From contig NW_020653397.1 of assembly GCF_003589595.1 (NCBI RefSeq), positions 1,845,092-1,909,091 of the forward strand: a stretch of DNA of 64,000 nt, read 5' to 3'. Under the pieces are notes generated by a model. That model did not search any database and was not told the DNA's origin. It saw only the letters and a program-made list of their open reading frames with translations. Below are positions 55,388 to 64,000 of the stretch, piece after piece; within the stretch, counting starts at the first letter, position 1, and the number at the start of each line of letters is the position of its first letter. Both the position numbers and the translations under genes were made by a program. This DNA is from Hyposmocoma kahamanoa. Taxonomy: Eukaryota > Arthropoda > Insecta > Lepidoptera > Cosmopterigidae.

Positions 55388-55505
55388 AGTGTATCGAGTT
55401 CTTAGGTTTTCGCGATTGTTACACATAGGAAATGAAACTATTTTTCCGGATTTAATTCGCGTATATTTGTTTATTTAAATCCGGAAAAATAGTTTCATTT
55501 CCTAA
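55388..55505. repeat. Penelope-type terminal repeats, tail-to-tail hairpin
   Basis: From 55,393 the minus-strand form of the terminal repeat is read ('atcgagttcttaggttttcg', 'cgattgttacacataggaaa', 'tgaaactatttttccggatt'), then its own end comes back inverted ('taaatccggaaaaatagttt', 'catttcct'). The arms 55,427-55,454 and 55,476-55,503 are 28 bp each and identical, with a 21-base spacer. Confidence 0.9.
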
Positions 55506-55977
55506 ATAACAGGGTGTTTTTGTAATGTCGTAACAGCTTACATTATTGTAGTTATCATGGGTAACAATTTCCTGAGTTGTTGAGATTTCGAAAAACTACT
55601 CCTGGTGGCGATTTCAAGGGTATTCAATTATTGCGTTGATGACTGTGTAATCAATAAGAGACTCCAAAGTACTTGTTGGTCAAACGGGACCAAAATCTTT
55701 ACGCGCAGACTGACGCTTTATATGGCTATAAAGTTGCTAACAGATTGACTACATATTTACAGGAAGTCGTAATCAACTTCATGCAGCCGAGACCTCGACT
55801 TGCATGTGACCTCTTCTTTATGCGTGAAGTCGTTATCCGAGATTTTTCACGCATTAACTGTAAACATGCGATCAATCTGTTAGCAGTCTAAGTATCTGTC
55901 AGACACAGCTCCGATAGCTTAGCTTACAAAAAGAAATCTAATTTATTTTTTCCGGTTATTTTTGTTTATTGATATCC
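55506..55977. other. non-coding stretch, nothing recognised
   Basis: No gene. An open frame of 72 codons at 55,673-55,891 shows no motif. Confidence 0.45.
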
Positions 55978-56155
55978 TTCGTGGTTGAGTAGCTTAAACA
56001 CCAGCTTTCATGGTGTTGTTCGATCCCCGGCCGGGTCAATGTAGAAAAACGGGTGTGGGTGTTTGTTGAACCGTCGTTGTTTCCGATTTCTATGACACAA
56101 GCTTTAGCTACTTACTTTGGGATGAGAGCAACGTATGTGTTGTTGTCTAATGTTA
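55978..56155 (+). mobile_element. SINE family 2 copy
   Basis: Head 'ccttcgtggttgagtagctt', B box 'tgttcgatccccggccgggt', then 'caatgtagaaaaacgggtgt' and the family body ('tgaaccgtcgttgtttccga', 'cttactttgggatgagagca', 'tgttgttgtctaatgtta'). The second half of the stem-loop seen in the other two copies is replaced here. Confidence 0.85.
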
Positions 56156-56277
56156 CAAAATATTTATCTGGTTAAAGGCATGTAGTCATTTTCGATATCA
56201 GTTAGTCACGATAAAATGATCAACGGTAACGTAAATCAATTTACTACAGGAACCGTTACGCTGAAAACAGGTTTGTT

Positions 56278-56465
56278 GTAATTATTAATACAAAGTTAAG
56301 AACAAGAACACTTAGAAAGTCGATCCGGCTGGATTCGAACCAACGTCTTCCAGCAAACCACGCCAGACTCTATGCCAACTAAGCCATGGAACGAACTATA
56401 GGACCTTACGAATTTGTCTATGTGCTTGTTGCCTATCTTTGTTCTTGACTTTCTGCCGTATTTGT
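56278..56465 (-). mobile_element. SINE family 3, best copy
   Basis: On the minus strand: 'gttcgttccatggcttagtt' then 'ggcatagagtctggcgtggt' (A box TGGCTTAGTTGGC) and 'gacgttggttcgaatccagc' (B box GGTTCGAATCC), ending 'actttgtattaataattac'. It matches 12,002-12,112 over its length, and an upstream segment containing 'aagcacatagacaaattcgt' is also shared. Confidence 0.82.
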
Positions 56466-56944
56466 GAGAAATCTATCAGTTACAACCTTCACAGTGACAT
56501 GACATTCTGACTTCATGACATTAGATAAAATTAACAATGAAAACAGGTTATTAAGGCTTGGAAAGGACCTACATATCGCACTGCTATTACAATAGTGTCA
56601 TAACTGAAAATATGCGAAATTCAAGATTATAATATTGTTGAACGTAAAATTTGATTCTCTACTTTACGTGAGCTAGTTCTGGCCAAAATAGTCCTAATTC
56701 ACAAAATATGAAATAATTTTTTCTCCTCCATTTTTAAATATGTATATTTGGCAAGTAAGAAGTAACCTATGTATATATAAATTTATACAGATCTTTCACG
56801 GGAAGCGGGTAATTCGTCTTTCGTCGATTCTAAGAAAATGCACTTTTTGAGTTAATACACTATTGTATTAACAGTGCGATATGGAAATTATTACGGTAAT
56901 GATAATGATGACATGAAAAAGCTTCTTAAAAGCCAAACGTTAAA

Positions 56945-57157
56945 TAAATAAAGAACGCACACACTCAACATAGCCCCTCACTAGGGAAACCCTGTGTCGC
57001 GGGTGCCATGGACACACACATAGACAACCACAAATTACATCCAAACTCACGAGAGAAATAAATGTAGGCCATACAAACATTTCTCCCGGCCCGGGAATCG
57101 AACTTGGGACCTCTGCGTGGCAGTCCGGCATGGTATCCGTTCGGCCACAGAGGCAGT
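56945..57157 (-). mobile_element. SINE family 1, full length
   Basis: Minus-strand copy almost collinear with 14,233-14,440. Head at 57,085-57,155 ('tgcctctgtggccgaacgga', B box 'aagttcgattcccgg'). The body reads 'ctcgtgagtttggatgtaat', 'ggcacccgcgacacagggtt', 'tccctagtgaggggctatgt', with a TTTA-type tail at 56,940. Confidence 0.9.
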
Positions 57158-57465
57158 AAGTAATAAGTTTGTAGCAGCAATAGTTAACAGAGATAGGAAT
57201 TCCAGAAAAAAAAAACGGTTAACACCAGATTAAAATCTACCCGTAACACATCGAAGAACACGTACGTCGCGCACATCGCGTTGCGTCGGAGCATATCATG
57301 CGGATGATCGATCTCTAATTCTGTATGTTAAAAATGAAGTTTGTTTTAATATCATATCATTGTTTGAAGATAATATCAAAATGTAATCACCTAAAACGCA
57401 AAAGTCTACATATTGTTATAACAACAATGATCAAAACCTTTTATCTTAGAGCCGAAATGTGCTAG

Positions 57466-57640
57466 ACAACCACACCAATTGCCTGGTATCAAACTAGGGA
57501 ATCCCATGTCTATAACTATCAGAGCAACGGAATTCCCAGACCAGAAACAATTCAACTAAGTTCATTTCCCATATTGATCCTACATGGAATCGTACCCGGG
57601 ACATTCTTGTCGACAATGACCTATCAATCTCATCGAAGTC
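57466..57640 (-). mobile_element. SINE family 4 copy
   Basis: A minus-strand tRNA-like head at about 57,580-57,640 has a B-box-like 'cccgggtacgattccatgta'. The body continues to 'aaactagggaatcccatgtc' and 'ccacaccaattgcctggtat' on the plus strand, matching 41,742-41,815. Confidence 0.6.
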
Positions 57641-58608
57641 GTCAAAAGACCAAATGACACAATTTTGTAATAAAACTGACGAAGTTTAGAAATTTCTAAA
57701 AACACTTAAGTTTCTAAGTTTTTCTCATTTTTATCACGTGGGTGGCATAAATCTCTAATCCATAAAGCATTTTGGACAACTAACATTGATACATCCCATG
57801 TATTAAAAACGAGTTCAATATCCGGTGTCAGAATATGAACGCGACGCACTGATCACGGATTATAGACACAGGTAGTCGATTTTAAACCTCATGTCCTCAA
57901 TACGAGGGTACAAGGAAGTATAATGCTGTCGATGTTATTGAAGACTTTTTTAATAAAATATGTTTTCTTCAGGTATAGAGATGACAAATTTTGTAACTTA
58001 ACAATCTGTAGCTGCAAATATTGTTTAGTTAATTTGCCAATATAACACTGGTTGATGCAGAAATTATAAATTTGTATTCACCGATGGCAAAACCGTTATA
58101 ATTTAAATAATTATCGTTATACCTAAGAATATAAGACTTAAATAGCATGTCTTGTGTTTTAAACAATGGCAAATATAACTATGTTAATTGACTATCTTGG
58201 ACTGACGTATCTTTAACTCAATCTAGCATTTTCGACTTTTTCTCATCAACGTTGATTATCAACAAACTGATGGCATGTTGTCCGTTTGTGACACTTTTTA
58301 TTGGACCATGTAGCTCTCTGACTTCAATTGTATTTGTTTTTATTGACGTCAGATCGTGTTTCAGTACCACCAAGCGTGATTACGTATAAGGAATTACTTT
58401 AGATAAATATTAATGATTTCAGTTATTTCTTTAAGTTTGTTTTTTACGTGATCACATTTTTAAACCTAATTTGAGTACAGTCACTTACTGTTTTTACGTT
58501 TTGGTCCTTATCGCCGTCATCATAAACTTATTGTACGTTATAATTGTTTATACAAATCGCCATCCCCGGAGAACAAAAAGATTCAGACTGCCATTATCAC
58601 AGTTTTAG
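57641..58608. other. non-coding stretch, nothing recognised
   Basis: AT-rich and unique by eye, with no open frame of interest. Confidence 0.5.
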
Positions 58609-58672
58609 TGTTATATCATATTTAAGATCTTTAGGTACATTGGTACCTAAAGATCTTAAATATGATATAACA
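58609..58672. repeat. perfect 64-bp palindrome (30-bp arms)
   Basis: Arm 1 (58,609-58,638) begins 'tgttatatcatatttaagat' and ends 'ctttaggtac'. Arm 2 (58,643-58,672) is its exact reverse complement, and the loop is only attg. The loop is too short for a typical microRNA precursor. The structure is directly followed by a TGAT microsatellite. Confidence 0.95.
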
Positions 58673-58710
58673 TTGATTGATGATTGATTGATTGATTGAT
58701 TGATTGATGA
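58671..58710. repeat. (TGAT)n microsatellite
   Basis: About nine units of the 4-base word gatt/tgat, with one shorter interrupting unit, starting inside the last bases of the palindrome. Confidence 0.95.
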
Positions 58711-59881
58711 AGATGTATTGACATCTTTTCAATTTTTTTCGTAAAATTTTCGACCCATGGCCAAGTGCACAAGAATAAGGTTATATGATAATACTAAACT
58801 AAATGAGTTACGTTTCTTAATATGACAAATGAGAATAGTATTATGTTCTCGTAAAAATAAATACGCGAAATAACGACACACGCAGTTATCATATTTTATT
58901 CCCGTTTCTCTCAAACTGTTCGGGCTGTTCGTATAATAAAGCAAAATAAAAGATCTTTCCAAAAAATATCTTACTATGTTTACGAGAATAAGATAATACG
59001 TAATTACTATCTTCGCCTTTTGTACCTTTTTTTGCAACCCGTAGAATAAAATTGTAAGTCAACGGTGCAATACTTGTTTTCGGCTCAGACACAACGAGAA
59101 TAAAATGATATTCCACAATATAAATGCATTTATGACACACAGATTTTGACTAATTATTTATTATTGAAATATATCTCCATTTTGGCTTAACTTACGGCTG
59201 TTTCATTTATAATAGACTGCACAAAAAATATTCTATCCTGATACCTAACAATTAATCTACCTACGTTCAGTATTTAAGAACTTATCAGTGAAAACGTGTT
59301 TTTTATTGATACCGAAATATTACTTTTCACTTCTCATGTTTTTAAAGTTTGTGTTTATGCTGGGTGTAGGCTGCATAAAATAGGATTTTATGCTCTAAAA
59401 TAAAATCGTCGTTTAAGACCGAGGCAATAACGCCTGCGCCAACAGCCACGCACACTAGAACTTTATAAAAAGTTTTATTTTTATTTTTTAATCCGTGTTA
59501 TATTACAATATGAAAAAAGTAGGCAATAGTAATTCTAATAAGTTATAAGAAATAGAAATGCATAAAAAATAAAAGCTTGTAAAATTTAACTGAGCATTAT
59601 GTATCCAACCTGAGTCACGTGCAGAAAAAAAAGTAGTACATTGGCGGGATTGTTGTAATTTTACATTCAATTTTAATTAAATAATCGTTTATTTGTAATA
59701 TTGCCGTTTAATTTCCTCGCAATCGAAGTGAAAAGCAGATTGTATAACTCGTTCATAGAACCCATTTTATATACTCGTCTCGGGTAAAACGACGCGTTTT
59801 ATGCACTTGTACAATCTACTATTGTTGCGATTATCATTTTGTTTTCCGGGGATGGCGAAATATCGAACACTAAGAAAAATT

Positions 59882-60010
59882 CAGTCGATCCGGCTGGATT
59901 CGAAGCATCAGAGCTTACCAACTTTTCTGTATGCTTGTTGCAGAACTTAGTTTTTCGATTTTAACGACTTTTGCTGTGGCGCCATCTATGAGAAATCTAC
60001 GTCTTCGCTC
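59882..60010 (-). mobile_element. SINE family 3 remnant
   Basis: 'tcgatccggctggattcgaa' on the plus strand is the inverse of the family B-box end. Further on, 'tatgcttgttgc' and 'tatgagaaatctac' resemble words at 56,418-56,475. The central A-box part is deleted. Confidence 0.65.
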
Positions 60011-60030
60011 ATTATGTTATATTATAACAA

Positions 60031-60067
60031 ACTAGTAGAGTAATTTCACAAAACAATAATTGAATAT
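60031..60067. repeat. short repeat shared with 12,947-12,980
   Basis: 'agtagagtaatttcacaaaa' then 'caataattgaatat', next to the SINE remnant. Origin unknown. Confidence 0.5.
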
Positions 60068-63000
60068 TAATATTAATATAATTTACGACTATGGTAAAAT
60101 ATCGTAATATTCAATAAAAAAAAAATTATCTCATCATCATCATATGCAGCCTGATTTCACTCACTTGTATTATGGTATAGGCCTCCAAATTTTTGTGCCA
60201 ATCCCCAAGGCCCTGCGCTAGTCTCATCTAAAAATTACTTATTACAGGTTATTATTGTCACAGATCTGTTTTAAAGAGAGAGTCCAATGTGGTTTGGTTT
60301 GGTTCACACGTTTTGTGATTTCGGTCTTTATATTGCCTTAAATAGCTACACATTGAAAGTATATAAATCCGACACATCGAGTATATAACCAGAAATAGAG
60401 ACGAAATAAGGGCCATCCATTCCTGGTAACTCATCAGTGATGCATCACTTATAAATATCAACTCTCGTTTGCACTGAAATATATTTATTGTAATAAAGAT
60501 AATATCTCTAAAAATGGCGTGCTGTTCCATTCGGTGGTGTGGGGAAAAACCGCAAAACATCTAATTACATAACAAACGGACTCAAATTTCATCGGTAATT
60601 AAATATGTAATTTTGAAATTTTCGTCCATTATAGCAAAGCTCAAGTTAACTGGTCGATTTGAAGTAAAACAATTGACGACACCCGTCAATTGTTTCGAAT
60701 TCGGGCTGGCCAATCGGAGTGCAGTTGTCTCCGTAATGATATGGCAGAATGGTTTTCAAACAAATTGAATGACATTTCGTCTCTACTTCTGGTTATATAC
60801 TTGATGATCCGACATAACTGAAAGCTACTATATTTTTCTCCAAAATACATCTTTTCCAGTTCAAAATCAGTTTACATTTCTTTGCGTGACATCCAAGTCT
60901 CCTGATGTAATCCCCCATCAATCAACCCTCACTGGAAAAATATGACACGACAAGAGTCTAGCCTCAAATCAAGACACGAAGACACCAAATAAATCCCCAT
61001 CTAATTAGATTCGTTTCCCTTAGTCTACATTCTTGGGAGTTCAAAGAAACGCTGTGCTTGCGCCAGCAGCGTGTCGCCATCTGTCACATGTCACCGCGCG
61101 CACCTCCCGACTCCTGCGCAGCTAATTATAGACCCCGCTAATTAATTGGGAGATACCCACTGAGACGTTTTGTCAACTCTCCTCGTATTTCTGTGTTCAT
61201 AGTATTTTCATAATTTGTTTAGCCATTTTTATTATTGTCCAATGTTTGTTACTGTCTGTCTGTGAATTTGTACACTTTATTAATACGTATTATACTCATG
61301 TGATTTCTAAAAGTAATTGCTATACTTATAAATCGTATCGCCGGAAATTGAAGTGTCGGTAGAAGGCGGCACTCGTGGCCAAGAGTTAGAGATAATGGTT
61401 CGGCTACAGCCACCACCTTGCACTTTCGAGCGACAGCCTCTGAAGTCAGGATTACCTTGACACAACCTTCGATAGCAAAGGAACCCCAAGAAGAATATAA
61501 TACTATCGAATAAAACACTAAGTATTTAGTTATTTAATGTATTCATTCATTTATAATAATAACAACCCCGACTACATGAATAATATACACCGTTTTATCA
61601 AAACAATAACAAATGTCTTCCTAAACGATGTCCACAATAAATCTATCAGAGAAATTCATACTATGACGTTTAATTACACTTCTAATATTCAAGCATTATT
61701 ACTAAGTTCATTGAACTCATCCTTCAAGATCATAAATTTGTGGGAAACTCTAAAACCTTTACAAAATAAATAGATACGTCATCATTACACCGCGGTCGAT
61801 GATATACTGCGAAACTAACGCGACATCTCGCGTGCAAAAGAGATAAATTATAACCCGAACCATGTGTTAGAGGAAGACAGTATGAACCAGTAAAGAATAA
61901 AAACCACAGCCGTTGATTTCATAATTTATTTGTTACACATTTGTCGTAGCGTGAAGATCGAAAGATACATGAGCTTTTTGTAGACAAGTGAACTCAGATG
62001 TGATTTGAGTGGTAATTTATGGTGTTTGTACAGCGGATGTCACTGCATGCGCCATCGTAAACTACCGCTTTAATAGACATCATCCTCCAGTTATGGTTCT
62101 CGTTAACTTTCTACAGGATAACACTCCAGTTCTCGAAAGGGTAATCAAATATGGCACACTCAAAAAACGAGCACCAAAATCATTGACAGTAAATTCGAAG
62201 TCGAGAAATGCAAATAGAATTTCATGCAGTCATTCCGTTCATAAACCGAAAAATTGAATTTTGGGTTATAATTTTTCAAAATTGGAACAAGCCGGGAGAG
62301 TCCGTTCGGAAATCAATCATGCACATATTTAACCGAGTTTCAGAACGCGCCAAGTCCCTGTCCGTTGCGACGTGGCAGCCATATTTCAAATGCGTTTGAG
62401 ATATAGTCCACGTTTTATCAATGCATCGTCGCGCTGATTTCGATGATTTATGCCTAATTATTGCTCTTGTTAATGTCCTTTTCACGGTACGTTCTTTTGC
62501 GTCATTGGGGCCATTTATACTTTTTAATTTACGTTCCGTTTCTTCGAAGTCTGGTGTTTGACAAACATCTTAATTCGTTGTGATTTGGCAAGGCGCTTGT
62601 CTGACCTTTGAACTGAACACTATTTTCAATCTCGGTAATTGAAGATAAGATCTCGCAAATCGTCCTACGACCTTTGTTTGAAAAACAAATCTTAGTCAGA
62701 AGCTTAGTAAACAAATAAAGTGCCATCTCTATCGTGACTCTTAAAATTTCAGAACTAAAAGTTGAACGTCCTTACGATCGCAGCGATTCTGACAGTTTAC
62801 CAGCCCAAGTTGGGATAAAATATAGCTCATGTTCAGACGGATACCGTGAGGTGGGGGGTGGTACGAGGGGAGAGGGAAGACGTCCGCAAATAGCGGCCAT
62901 CTCTGAGCAAAACAATGCCAGTATGATATTATGGCGGCCAAGTTATGATGAGATTGAGATGTATTTTTGAGGTTATATTTTCGAGTCCGCCTTTAACCAC

Positions 63001-64000
63001 TAAATGTGGAAACACAACGTAATCCATATAGAGTATTGCAAATATGAACAAATTGTTTAGGAGACACTATCATGTAGGGTTTTATATGATTCGTATGTAA
63101 CGTAGATTTAAAAAAAATTCCACGTTCGCTTGAAAAAAATTTAAATCATCATTTAAATCAAAATAATTTCTAAAATAATTACAAAAAGCAAAAGTAACAA
63201 AATCCAAGAAACCAAGTAACAAGACAAAGAAGTATGGCTCATACGTGACCAATATTGCTTGATACGTCACGTCTATAATGCAGGAATGGTATGAAATGTC
63301 GAGGAAGATTGGTGGCTGTATATGTATAATAACAGACAGACAGACGGACGAGCGACAGCCGCGAGACGGCTATAAATAAATAATGCGCCAACATTTTATT
63401 ATTATCATAGAGAGCACGTGTGGTGACATTCCGCTCCCGACTTCTATAATGCTAAAATAACAACGTCGGAGAAGATTTTAGAGCAAAATATTCGTGAAAT
63501 ACGCAAGATTACTTTGGAGTTCGGCATGTGAATTGTACAAGAAATAACGTGTTTCCAGACGAATCTCAATACACGATATTAAATTACAAAATATTTGCAA
63601 ACGACGAACGTTATGGAAAAGATAAACAAAATTGTATTAATCGAAAAAAAATGTTTTTTAAACAATTTGTACTTTGGTTTCTTTTGAAACAGGAGTTCTC
63701 AAAGATCTTTCATTGTGCACGAAGAACTGAACTTTGCTATTTTAATGGCAAATTTCTGTAAACTTTACCCTAAAGAGCAAAATCCAATTCCGCAATCATA
63801 AAATTATGAAGTTGCAATAGTCTTTGAAAGCACATTAAGCCCGAAAACCGAGAGCTTTACAATCCGCTTGAGTGTAAACGATTTAATGCCCGCGAGATCG
63901 CCATGAGTAAACTCATTAATCATAAAAGATTATTACCGGTAACGGAACTCAATTCCAAAACCCAATTAGATTGTGAAGAAACGTTTGTTCATTCGAAATT

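Larger units (their letters stand above)
58711..64000. other. long, mostly unique non-coding stretch
   Basis: No gene called. A SINE remnant lies at 59.9 kb. CpG-rich or motif-rich patches lie at 60,655-60,760, 61,050-61,160 (with 'cagctaattatagac' and 'cgctaattaattggga', homeodomain-type TAATTA cores) and 62,330-62,480. A minus-strand open frame of 89 codons at 61,249-61,518 has no motif. A TATA-like 'ggctataaataaataa' near 63,369 has no gene next to it. Confidence 0.4.

Noticed and set aside
1..64000. CRISPR array, phage, operon or bacterial defence system
   Set aside because: No regularly spaced repeats, no bacterial gene layout, and splice sites, SINEs and LINEs show the DNA is from an animal genome.

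Overview
This AT-rich window looks like eukaryotic, insect DNA, most probably from a moth or butterfly. It holds only one piece that resembles host coding sequence. The rest is a dense layer of old transposable elements in the left 38 kb, followed by sparser, mostly unique non-coding DNA to the right end. The insect/lepidopteran call is an inference from the mix of mobile elements: mariner elements, a Penelope-like element, jockey-, CR1- and I-like non-LTR retrotransposons, tRNA-headed SINEs and small MITEs. No species can be named. There are no operons, phage, CRISPR arrays or rRNA genes.

Host gene: a GC-rich block at 17,011-17,137 on the minus strand has a good splice acceptor, a good donor and one open frame of 42 codons plus one base. 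It is read as a single internal exon of a long-intron gene, so much of the window may be intron of a minus-strand gene. I could not identify the gene. Scattered CpG-rich patches, for example near 18.4, 18.8, 38.7, 47.6, 48.6, 49.9, 52.6, 60.7 and 61.1 kb, could be intronic regulatory DNA.

Mobile DNA, left to right: 1-13 kb is a mosaic of a 285-bp dispersed repeat (family R), LINE 3' ends on both strands, a Penelope-type terminal repeat in a head-to-head inverted pair, SINE families 1-4, a MITE with 8-bp duplications (7,786-8,074) and a truncated mariner (9.3-10.0 kb). 13-20 kb holds further SINEs, a Harbinger-like MITE with TAA duplications (14,583-14,745), an ACCGACTTC-type MITE, the exon and LINE relics. 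20-34 kb contains two long family-R copies in inverted orientation (20.6-21.2 and 33.7-34.3 kb), a CR1/jockey-like 3' end, a Penelope-like 3' end (26.7-27.3 kb) and a detached mariner 5' region (23.3 kb). At 34.6-36.0 kb lies the best-preserved element, a mariner whose transposase has all three catalytic aspartates but one frameshift.

38-64 kb is quieter. It has three very short reverse-transcriptase relics (39.6, 40.95 and 46.5 kb), the second 8-bp-duplication MITE (47.0 kb), an inverted second copy of the Penelope 3' end (49.2-49.65 kb), a LINE relic beside a tail-to-tail Penelope repeat hairpin (55.0-55.5 kb), four SINEs at 56-57.6 kb, a perfect 30-bp-arm palindrome (58.6 kb) and a SINE remnant at 59.9 kb. 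I found no convincing new multi-gene system. The most unusual structures are the inverted Penelope terminal repeats, the MITE families with readable target duplications, the fixed-end family R and the isolated exon.
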